Part shown: piece by piece, positions 13,901 through 25,900 of the stretch
Layout of the letters: each line of letters opens with the position of its first letter
How positions within the stretch are numbered: position 1 is the stretch's first letter
NCBI RefSeq assembly: GCF_000003815.2
Contig: NC_049988.1
Span: 18,030,402-18,075,901, forward strand
Direction: 5' to 3'
DNA length: 45,500 nt
Origin: Branchiostoma floridae
Lineage: Eukaryota; Chordata; Leptocardii; Amphioxiformes; Branchiostomatidae
The notes under the pieces: generated by a model
What the model was told of the DNA's origin: nothing
Seen by the model: only the letters and a program-made list of their open reading frames with translations
The model's database searches: none
Program-made: the position numbers and the translations under genes

Positions 13901-16900
13901 TCCGGACTTTTCGAGTGACATCCATCGCTCTTCTTGAAGTAAATCTCTGTTTTTATCCCGTTGTGGAAATTGAGTGCAGATTTGAATATTGTTTACCTGT
14001 ATGTCTAACTTTGACAAAAATATCAAGTATTGTTAATAAAACAAGAATTGAAGTTTTGGCTGTAAAAAGCTAAAATGCTGCTGTAACAGCTTATTTTACA
14101 TGTATGCTTCTAATTTTGCTGTCCTGTCCCCCAGACCTGAATGAGTGTGTGTTAGGCACGGATGACTGCTCCACACAAGCGGAGTGTAACAACACCATCG
14201 GCGGGTTCACCTGCCACTGTAGGGACGGGTTCGAGGGAGACGGCACTGCTTGTGGTGGTAAGTTGTATATAGTAGCTTTGTCATTCTTAAATTGTAAAGT
14301 ATCATAAAATTTGCCATGAGAAGAGGGTTTGACCATACTTACCAAATGAGATTTCACGATATGATGATAAATGCACAATAAAGCTGTTCTAATGCTACTC
14401 GTTCTGTATTGGTGGGTTCAGGTGTCACCAATTAAAACTGACCATGCCAAATGGTCCAACCTTTTGGCGCAGTAGTTAGTGGCATTAAGTTTGTGAGCTG
14501 GCGGCCCAGGTTCATCACAGGTTTGCATCTCAGGAGCCAGGAGACTGTTTCTGTAGATGGTGGCTGGTCAGCTACAGCTTTCCTCCTCCTTCTCTTTCTT
14601 ATGTCCATATTCACCCCACAGATATAGATGAGTGTGTGCAGTCAGACGCAGTGGCCTGTAGGTGAGATATACTTGTAGGAATGTTAATCTTGTGTTTTAT
14701 TTTTTTTTTTTATTCATTTATTTGCCAATGATACAACTCATTACACGGATCTACCTAGGCAGCTTTGGGCTGGTAGCGGCAGATCCACAGAGATACAGAC
14801 GAACATACATCATCGGTCGACGTGATCGCACATGTTCGCACATGTTTACACACGACGGGGTTATACCGCCCCTTACGGGGTGACATACCCTTTCATATGC
14901 TCCAGGTCTCCCGTCCGGGTGAATGATGTAAATCACCGTGTTTTATCCTATATCTACCCACAGATGTAGATGAGTGTGTGCTGTAAAACTGTAGGAATGC
15001 TAATATCCTACAAAAAATATTAATCTCCCCACAGATATCGATGAGTGTGTGCAGTCGGACACCGTGGCCTGTCAGGTGGGGTGCAGTAACACCTTGGGCG
15101 GGTACCTCTGCACCTGTGGGACTGGCTTCTTCCTCACCAGCGACCAGGTGTCCTGTCAAGGTGAGAAAAGTCAGAAATTAGTGAACAAATTGCTGTATTG
15201 TTGGTTCCATGGATGTTTCTAAGTCAGTCTGTGCCACATGTGTATCATCATACAGGTGTTATGAGTACCAGAGAAAACTTGTTACTGAATGACATTTCAG
15301 ATTCATGTATTTTCTGTAGAATTACATTAAAAATCTAGTTTCTAGTCTTATGTTTCCAATAGAAAAGTCTTTGCACCCCCAAGAAAGATTAAGTTATTAC
15401 ATTGCATTCAATTTGTTGCTTTTTCAAATTCAACATTAAATTGTAATTTCTGTAATGTACTTATGGGTGTAACAGATTCTTATGAAATATGATCTGTTTT
15501 CAGATTTGGATGAATGTGCCCGGAACACAGACAACTGCCAGCAGAGGTGCACCAACACTGTGGGGTCCTTTGTGTGTGCCTGCAACCCAGGCTACGTGCT
15601 GCTGTCTGACAGGAGAACATGCCAACTGCAGCCTACAAGTATGTTACATACATTAGGGTTGGACAGGTTTTCTAAAATTCACTTGTTCTATCAGGTAAAT
15701 AAGTACATATAAAATTGCTGGAACCTACTTTTCACTTGCCCAAAATTCAAATAACATTTTTCTGTGTATTTTAGTTGTTGCCATACCTTGTACCATGTAA
15801 AATTGTCAAGCAATAAAGTTCTCTATCTCTATCTTATTCTCTATACCTTTTCTCATCACAGTGTCAACAGTTACTGTGTCTTCAGCAGTGACAACCTCCC
15901 TCAGTACAGACAGAGCCTCTACAATAACTACTAGTGCTACACAACCTGGTGTTACGTCTGTCTTCATCTCACCTGCTGTCTCTCGCTCTACAGGTAAGGG
16001 GAGGGAGCAGGAGGGAGGGGGAGGGGGAAAGAAGGAGAGAAGGAAGGGAGGGAGGGGGAGAGGGAAGGGAGGGAGGGAGAAAGGGAGGGAGAGAGGGAAG
16101 GAGGGAGGGACGGTAGAGGGAAGGATGGAGTGGGAGAGGAAAGGGAGGGAGGGAGAAAGGGAGGGAGAGAGGGAAGGAGGGAGGGAGGGTATATAGAGGG
16201 AAGGATGGAGTGGGAGAGGAAAGGGAGGGAGGGAGAAAGAAGGAGGGAGAGAGGGAAGGAGGGAGGGAAGGAGGGAGAGAGGGAAGGAAGGAGAGAGGGT
16301 ATATAGAGGGAAGGATGGAGTGGGAGAGGAAAGGGAGGGAGGGAGGGAGGGAAAGGAGGGAGTAATAATATTATGAGTGAGTGAGTGAGTGAGTGGATGA
16401 GTGAGTGAGTGAGTGAGTTAGTAAATGCAGCCAAGCAGAAAAGATTTAACATTTCATAAACTAACACTTTAGAATGTCTAAAAAAGACTTCAGAAGACTA
16501 ACGACATTTGGTGAATAATATACTTTTCTACCCTGACAGGTGTGCCTCCAGTAGTTCTTCCTGATGAGCCGGAGTGTGGAACAGACTGTCATGTCCAGGC
16601 TCGCTTCCTCACCATCGGGAACAGGGAACAGTGTGTGTGCAACCCTGGCTGGAAAGGGAATGGGACATACTGTGAACTGGGTAGGTAACATTACAGACAG
16701 GCAATGGGNNNNNNNNNNNNNNNNNNNNNNNNNNNNNNNNNNNNNNNNNNNNNNNNNNNNNNNNNNNNNNNNNNNNNNNNNNNNNNNNNNNNNNNNNNNN
16801 NNNNNNNNAGTAAACGTGTTAGGTATGACGTGTTGTTCAGTGTAATATAACCAGCTGCTGCTGCCACGCCGCATGCCTGCAAAGCTGGTGTGTTACACTG

Positions 16901-19900
16901 AAGAGCGGTTATACCGGCTATATAGATACAGAAATGTTTAAAACAATAGAGAACAGACAATCGTGTTTGGAACCCTGAGTAGACAGGGAATGGGACATAC
17001 TGCAAACTCAGTGAGAAATCTAAGAGTGAAATGTTTTTGGGTACAGTAAGAGTTCTTTTATGTATTCGCTTATATATAGTGGAACACACTATTTTACATA
17101 TGAAAATACTGTCAAATCTGTATTCAGCTCAAGGGATGAAGGGAAAGTGGTTGCTGAAGATAGATGATTGCTTAACTATATAAACATGGGCAGGAGTATT
17201 TTAATGTGGCTTGAGGGGGTTACCTGCACCAGGTGGTTACCTCACAAGGATTAACTAACACTTTCATCTGCCCCTGGGGCTACCGTTATTGAATAATGTA
17301 GATCATTCAGATTCTCCTTTATATCAACACAAGTTCTGAATTGGGGTTCCTATGAGACTAATGGTTTCTGATAGATAACATGACTTCCATATCAGTCTGC
17401 TTATGGACATCTTTTAGTCTGGGTTGATGCAAGTAATTGAATGTGTTATGTGGGCAGGGAAGTCACTGAAAATGTGTTTAAAGAAGTCACACTGCAAGTC
17501 TAACCAATTTGCAAGTATCAGTTACTGGATTTTCTCCAATGGAGTCCAATAACTATGTTACCTGTCTCAAAAGGCTCTCATCTACCTTGCTTTATGTAAC
17601 TTCCTAGAAGACCTTAAAATCATTGCTGCCTCATGACCTAAAAGTGCATTCAATTTGACATTTGCTTTGGATTTTATGGTACAATTTGTATAGATTTTCA
17701 GATGTTATGCAACATCGGTGATCTGTTTTTGGGGTATCTTATTACCTAGATGTCTAACCTGCATCAAGATAACGGATATAATCTGAAACACCTGTGACCA
17801 TTTCAAAAATCATATCCAGTTTCTTGAGTAATTGCTATTTGGGGTATCTTATTATTACCTAGATGTCTAACCTGCATTAAGATAACGGATATTATCTGAA
17901 ACACCTGACCATTTCAAAAATCCTATCCAGTTTCTTGTGTAATTGCTATTTGGGGTATCTTATTACCTGTTTGCAGGTGCAATGGCTGAGTGGGTAGAGT
18001 GTTTGCCTTACATTCGGTATGTCGTGAGTTTGATCCCCGACCGAGTCATACCAAAGACTCTAAAATGGTACACTGCTTTCTCTGCTCAGCACTCAGCACT
18101 AATGAGGAAGAGTATGGGAGTTAAACACACATCACTACCAGTGTACTAGCCCCATGCTGTAGTGTCTTGCACAAATGTGTGGCCCAAGGGCTTCGAAGTG
18201 GAGATGGGCACCACCCTACACATCCATAGATGTACAGGCAAACTTTACCTTTTTTTTATTACCTGGATGTGTAACCTTCATTAACATTAACATATTACTT
18301 TTATCTCCTATCCCAGCTGCTAATGGGTTCAACCTGAGACTGAGAATGAAGAACATCTCGTTTGTGGACGAGCTGAACAACTGCAGCTCACAGGAGTTCC
18401 AGGACCTCTGGCCGATTGTCTTCAGAAGGGTCAGAAGATTTATAGTTATATGTAACAAACATAGTTATATTTCATTTAAGAATCTTCAGAATGGTCCCTT
18501 CAGTTACTGTAAATGCCTTTAAGTTTGGGAAGATTTAATTTCGCGGTAGCGGAAAAATGGACTTTCGCAGTGGTTTTAATTTTGCGGTAGCACCATACAC
18601 TGTAGTCTCTTAATACCATGGAAAAATGTTCGCGGTGGCTTTAAATTCACGGTGAAGTGGCCGCCGCAAAAACCACGAACATTAAACCACCACAAAAGTT
18701 TCTGCATTTACAGTTACTGTAACTTGATTGATTTCCAAGGGAGCCCTTACAAAATCATAACAAAATCTTATCAACATACAAGACAGTCATTACTAACGAA
18801 GGATTGAATAAATCGTAAATTCGCAATGATACAACATAAAGTAGTAAGCATCCTTCAGGGTCAATAATAGAAATAGCTTGATAGGCAAGCTCCAAATATT
18901 TTTTTTATTGTAACGTTATAAATGCAAATGTCACAAAATTTCATCATAAATAAACACTTATGAAGCGTATATCAATTGTGTTGTTAGATTTTATATTTCG
19001 CAATTTTATCACTGAATATGTACTTTTCTTGATTTGCGCCCATCTATTAATGATGGTCATATGCTGTGCATATTATTGCTCCAGAACTATCTGAACTGTC
19101 TGTAGTCGCCACGCATCAACCTATGATACAAGCAAATGATTGATTGATTGATAACCCAGTACTTCTTCATTCCTGTCTCTACAGCTGGACAGTTACTATC
19201 GCTTCCACCAGAACAGCCGTATATCAGACAACTATCTGTACTGTAACCTGCAACTGTTCCTGAACGGCAGTGTCATAGCCTACCATACAGCCACCTTCAA
19301 GGAGGACTCCCTCCTTACCAGGGATGACGTAGCTGCTGCCCTTTCCCAGGCTATTTCTGCTGACACAGCCAACACACTCGGGTTTGATCCTGCGTCTCCG
19401 GGTGTACAAGGTAAAAACTTGTCAGGTCTTCCTTGGTATGTTAGTATGTTAAGAATATACTGCTTTATAAGTGTTTTTTTTCTTCTGTGTGTCTCAGAGT
19501 TTATTGGTTTGTTTGATTGGCAGCTTGATTCATTCATTTGTTGATAGGTTGTTGAGGTCTTAGGAATCAGGTCTGTCTCCAGGTGTACAAGGTAAAAACT
19601 TGTCAGGTCTTCCTTGGTATGTAAGTACATTTGTAGGTTGACTGCTTTATGGGTCTTTTTTCTCCTGTGTGTTTATTGGTTGAGAGATGGGTACTAGGTT
19701 CTTTGTTTGTTTGATTGGCAGCTTGATTCACTCATTTGTTGATAGGTTGTTCAGGCCTTATGAATCAGGGCTGTTTCCATGAACCGTCCTTCCATCCATC
19801 CTGAGACAGAAATTTGCTTGTTGGGAAGAAAAAGGAATTCACCCCATCCATTGCAAACATCTTAACCTCATGTCATAAAAAATGATGAAAATGTATGTTC

Positions 19901-22900
19901 CTAAGCTTAAAATGACAGGTTTAGCAACGAAATTTACAACACAGGCTCCAAAAAAATGAGTGGGACAGAAAAAGATTTAAAGCTGGAGGCAGCCTTGGTA
20001 AGAATACTGTAAATGCATTTAAGTTCGCAGGGATTTAATTTTGCGGTAGCGGGAAAAAGGTCTTTTTGCGGTTCGCAGTAACACCATAGACTGCAGTCTA
20101 ATACCATAATATAAAAATGTTCTCGGTGGTTTTAAGTTCACGGTAAAGTGACCACCACGAAAACCGCAAACATTAGTCCACTGCAAACATTTCTGCATTT
20201 ATAGTACTGTTTTCTTCTGTGTGTTTCTGTGAGTTTTTGGTTGAATGATAGGCAGGTTCTTTGTTTGTTTGTTTGTTTGTTTGTTTGATCAGTTGATTGA
20301 TTCGTTGGTATGTTGATTAGATGATTGGGTGATTAATTGATTGCTTGCTTGCTTGCTTTGTTGCTGGCTTGGAATGTTGAACAGTGAAATCATTTGTTTC
20401 TTGTAGATTATCAGGCCGACAGCCTGACACAGTAAATGTAGCTGCTCAGTTTCTTGGTCATTTCTTTCACCCAGACAACCTTGAACAGAGGATACTCCAT
20501 GATGAATCTGTTAGAATATACATTATTCTTCTTTAAAGTTTATACTTTTGAATCTGTAGATAGTCAGATACAATTTTGCCTAGTGTGTTCTGTGGGTTGG
20601 TTATCTCCTTGGTGCTGAAATGTTTGATATGGTCATTTTTCACCCAGACAACTGTAAATGCATTTAAGTTTGCAGGGATTTAATTTCGCGGTAGCAGGAA
20701 AGTGGACTTTTCTCGATGGTTCGCGGTATCACCATGCACTGCAGTCTCTTAATGCTATGGAAAAATGTTCGCGGTGGTTTCGAATTTGCAGTGAAGTGGC
20801 CACTGCAAAAACTGCGAATATTAAGCCACCGCGAACATTTCTGCATCGTACCTTGAACAGAGGAAACTGTCTATTGTATCTGTTAGATATAAACAGTGTT
20901 CCTTTGGAAGCTATTGACGTTCAAATACAATTGATCAAAGGAATCTCTATGATGCATCTGTTGTACACATTTGTATATAACATTATACTTCTTTCAAGTT
21001 TATAGTTTTGAATCTGTAGATATCAAAATACAATGATGCCAGTTGATACGGTTTGCTGAAGTGTTTGATGTACAGTTGATATGGTTTCTTCTTTTGAAGC
21101 TGAAGATATTAAAAAATAATACAATTTTGCCTAGTTTGTCCTGCAGGGTGGTTTTCTCCTTTGTGCTGAAATGTTATTAGCTACACAGAGTTTGATATTA
21201 GTTTATTTGATTTTTGATTTGATTTCATTTATTTGGCCGTAAGACATACAGCCATGGCTACCTAACTACTTTCTATCATGGTCCTGATCCTAATATGCCA
21301 TATTCATCACCGTTTTACACTGATAATATCTATGAGGTTTTTGTGTGCAGTGGCACCCAAAACATTACTGTTTTACTAGTAGTGGCTAAGTTGCTATATG
21401 TTGTGTTTAGCAACATTTCATTACAATATGAAATGTTATATTCAAAGACTGTTGCAATTCTGTTCAAATAGTGCTCATTTGCAGAACTTTGATTGAGTTA
21501 TGATATTTGCCTAATGATCATACAACAAGATGATGGCCAGTCTTCATTTATGCTAGAATACTGAAAATGCAGGAATGTTCGCGGTGGATTAATTTTTCTA
21601 TTATGATATTAGATTGCAGTCTATGGTGTTACCGCGAACTTAAATCCACCGCGAAAAGTCCTTTTTCCCGCTACCGCGAAATTAAATCCCCGCGAACTCA
21701 AATACATTTACAGTATTTAACTTAGATCATTGTTAATTTCTTTAATTGGTGGCCAACTTAAAAGGTTTCGAGTTTCTGGCCACCCTTGCCTATATGTATT
21801 GCTATTAGATGTTGTTTTTTTGTTTACTTGTTGAAATTACTTGTTTGTGCAAAAATATACAATGAAAATAAAACCCTTCCCTGTGTTTGCCATCCAGAGC
21901 TGTGCTACAGGAGTTACTGTATGAACGGAGGGAGCTGTGTGGAGTCAGGCAGTGGGGACAGGACATGCAAGTCAGTCTTGTTCTTTCAGTTTCTGCAGTG
22001 CAATTTTTATGGACCTGTGAAATTTCACATTAGTACTTTAATTAATTGTAACATACAATTAGGTTCCCTCAAATAGAGATGTAAGTGTGCGTTCTTGTAA
22101 TATTTAAGGTAAAAGTCATTGTTTTAAACAATATCAGTTTTATGACTCTTTGCTTTTTCAGCTTATTACAGTATTAAAACATCCATTTATGTTATATAAG
22201 CACTTTCATAGCAAATATTCACAATATTTACTTTACAATGTCCACAGATGTCCAGTTGGCTTTGCTGGCATTAGATGTGAGAGAAGGGGTAAGTCATGTA
22301 TTTTAATGGCAAAAGTTAACCCAGGTCTGATACTTAATGTCAAGTTCTTTTGATGCCAAAATAGACTGCTGTTGCTGTGGATGGACCAGTGTTATCATTT
22401 AGTGATAGATAAAATAAAACTTGTCAGATAAAAAGTCTTTGATAGTACTTGTTGAATTCAAAGAGATTTACTTAATATGCAGTAGCAGTAATTCTGAAGT
22501 ATGCACATTTCAGATATCCAGGTGTTCAAGACATTCTTTAGGAGGCCTCTATAACACCATCTTTTTAATGTGAATATTCATATGGTACCTGATGGCATTG
22601 TGAGAGTCACTCTTGACTTTTTAAAGTACATTATCTATTTTCAGATGACACCGGTCTCCTGACCCGTATATTTGGTGTGTTGGGTGCCTTTCTGCTGCTA
22701 CTGTTGATGGTGTGCCTGTGTCGATACTGGTTCCTCGTACAGAAGAGGAGCAGCAAAACCAGATAGTGAGCACTTTTCTTATAGCACTCAGTGTTCTCGC
22801 CAGGCCTTTTGAGCATATTGGCCCCTACACTTTGATTTGGATCTCCTATGCTGTGATTTGTATCCCCTGTGCTGTGACTGTATCCCCTATGCTGTGATTT

Positions 22901-25900
22901 GTATCCCTGGGCTATGCTGTGACTGTATCTCCTATGCTGTGACTGTATCCCCTATGCTGTGATTTGTGCCCCTACACTGTGTTTCAACCAGCATACTATT
23001 AGGAGGCTGTTCTATTGTTTTGTAACAAAGGTAAAAAAAATGTTGGTTTCATTTCACTAAATTTGGTCTGATAATTAGTGTTTTTGAGGGTTGCAGATTT
23101 TAAAATTTTCAGGGGGAGGAGTCCCCTTGCCCCCAACAATGATCACGCCTACATCGCTTACTATGCCACTTTGCTGAATAAAGATGCCCCTATGCTGTGA
23201 AAATATCCTGGTGAGAACAGTGACACTACTAGTGTTGTATTTTGTATCTGTTATTACAAATCAAGAGTCTCTTATGTAAATAACAGCTACCAGTAATGGC
23301 AAATCTAATAAGAAAAGGTAAAGGTAGTCCCAAAGCCTTTTTGAGGCCGAGGGGGCAGTGGGTTCTTAATCCACTGTGTGGCCACGGTGTCTCAATCAGA
23401 TAAAGACTTCTTGTCACTGTAATGAGTATGGGGCGTTCTTTAATCTTGAGTAGGTTTTGTGTGACTTCTTACTACCTAAGATACCCAGTGATGATTGACC
23501 TTGTCAGCTCTTCATCTTCATTCATAGCTTTTGATACTATGTACATAGAGATACATCCTGTCTAAGACTTGATTTTGCCCCCCCCCCCCCCCCCACACAC
23601 ACACAGTTATGTACCCAGAGACAGGTATCAGGTCTTCATCTTCCTTCACACATTCATTCCTCTTTACATGTAGTTATGATTGCTTCTATCCCTCCCACAG
23701 CTATGTCCCCAGAGACAGTGTGCTGGGTGTCGACTCAGACACCAGCTCCACCACAGATGACATGGTGCAGCGCGTCGGACCCACCATCTTCGTGGGGCGC
23801 TACCTCCCCAGGCGGGGGTTCACCAACGAGCTGCGCCGGAGCCCGTCGGCCACCAACCCAGACGCTCACGACGAAAGACTTTATAATGAGATCTTTGGGA
23901 AAAATGATACAGTAAGTCTGAGCTGATTATTTTCTTCTTCTTATGACCTTCTTTTGGCATGTTATAGTTTCTTAATTGAGTATTTTGTTACTTGACAAGT
24001 ATTGTTTGGGGTTTTTCTTTTTGTTTTCTTTTATTGTGTGTGAGTGTGTGCACACATGTGTGTATGAGTGCCTTTTCAGACCCAAAAATGGAAAGTTATC
24101 AACTCCCTTAAAGTTTGTATGTTCCATTATAAGGTTATTGGTAAAGGATCAGAAAGCAATGTTTAATTTCAATATGGCTACATGACAATATACAACAGGA
24201 TATACAGTGACAGGGAATAATTATTATACCCTGGGGGTTTTTTTTGGGGGGGGGCTTGTGAAAATTCTACAAACGATTGCAGGTTTCAATTGAAGACGAA
24301 TAAATCTTTACTTCTGGATACTTTATTTTTATACAGACGTTTCGGAAGGCGTCCGCCTTCCTTCCTCAGTGAAAAGAAAATGAAGACAAACAATTTCTTG
24401 AAACAAGGAATAATTCTTATGTTCTAAATAAACAAAAAAGGTAACGGCTAAGGTGTTCTAAAATAAACAACACAGGTAACTATAGAGGTGTTCTAACAAT
24501 GTTCTAAACAAACAAAAAGGTAACTGACAAGGTTCTAGAATAATTCAAGCAAAGTAAAATGAACTAACAAGGAATAAGATATTAAAACATGATAAGTGTA
24601 TAAATAAAACCATCAATCACTTCAATAAACTATCCCAAGTACAAGAAAGCTCAGTTCTCAACCCACCCCTACGGTTAAGCGAAGGACGATGAATCCGCTC
24701 ATAAATTGCCTCCCTTACCCCCCTCTCAAACCAGCGAGATTCTCTGTCTAAGATGTCTGTAGTATCTAAGGAGAATGAATGATCGTTGTGAATGTTCAGA
24801 TGATGCCAAATGGCCGATGAAAACTTGCTAGTACTCCCCCTACAATGCTGCTTGTACCTTTCCTTCAGGGGCTGACTCGTTTCACCAATGTAAGTCTCTA
24901 AACAATTCGGGTCATTACATTTCAGTCTGTAAATGACATTAGACCTAATATTCTTGTTAACTTTGTCCTTTGGGTGCACCAGTCTCTGTTTCAACGTTGA
25001 ATAGGGTTTGAAATTTGTGGCGATGTCTTGACTTTGTAGGATCCGTCTTATCTTTTCTGACACACCTTGAACGTAAGGAATTGTGATGTTGACTGTCTTT
25101 GTCCGGTCCAACTGTGAGTTCTTTATTGGTTTCCTAGATTCGTGGGAGGGTTTCAGAGCTTTATTGAAGGTCCAAGGTTTGTATCCACACTTGGATAATG
25201 CCGTCCTAAGATGTTCCTGTTCTTTTGATTTAGCTTCAACAGAAGTGACGATAGTATCTGCTCGGTTGTACAAAGTTCTTATGACGCTGAGTTTTTGCTC
25301 CAGAGGGTGGTGTGACTCAAATTGAAGATATTGATCTGTGTGGGTAGGTTTGCGGTACACTTCCACGTTGATGTGACCATCTATCTCTATCCGTAGCTGT
25401 GCATCCAGAAAAGGTAGTGTGTTGTCATGACTCATCTCCTGGGTAAACTTAATGTGTCTGTCAACTTGATTGATGTGTTGGAAAAAATCATTGGCCGCTT
25501 CCTTCTTCAGTTTGCAGCATGTGTCATCAACATATCTGTACCAGAAAACCGGAGGGGGACCTTGGAAACTACTGAGAGCTTTTTCTTCAAACTTCTCCAT
25601 GTAAAGGTTAGCTACTATTGGAGATACAGGCGAGCCCATGGCACAACCATGTAGTTGTTTATAGTATTTGCCATCGTAAGTGAAATACGTACATCCTAGA
25701 CAGAGTTCCAAAAGATGACAGATCTGATCCACCGATAGTTTACCTCTATCTTGAAGGCTATCATCAGCTTGTAAGAACTCTCTCACCACATCCACAGCCC
25801 CTTTGGGAGGTATACTTGTAAATAGCGAACATACATCAAAAGAGATGATCGTCTCATCATCTTGGACCACGATGTCCTTGATTTTGTTAACAAAATCAAG

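Larger units (their letters stand above)
7566..15638 (+). other. EGF and calcium-binding EGF array, eleven exons
   Basis: Exon 7566-7755 encodes a classical EGF (CDCHNGGTCDYN, then CQCLPGFGGEHCE) and the start of a second module, continued in 8417-8521. Eight exons open with the calcium-binding motif D-[ILV]-[DN]-E-C: 8844, 9539, 11101, 12715, 13640, 14135, 15035 and 15504. Exon 11975-12115 encodes a variant module (LVNCSSPSPCHPSPVGTC) without that motif. Every module exon from 8417 on starts and ends in phase 1, so modules can be added or lost without breaking the frame. In this family such arrays form a calcium-stiffened stalk and can bind receptors. Intron lengths vary, and one intron contains a 100-N gap (10152-10251). 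Confidence 0.85.

Noticed and set aside
14622-14661. Additional cbEGF exon
   Set aside because: It is truncated after 40 nt and would break the frame; the intact exon follows at 15035.
15988-16467. 159-codon Pro/Leu/Ser frame on the minus strand
   Set aside because: It is the translation of the GGGA purine tract and lies within an intron of the mucin-like gene.
17978-18060. Functional tRNA gene
   Set aside because: Box A and B are good but no acceptor stem closes, and a SINE body follows; the same holds for 14460, 32875, 35335 and 39250.
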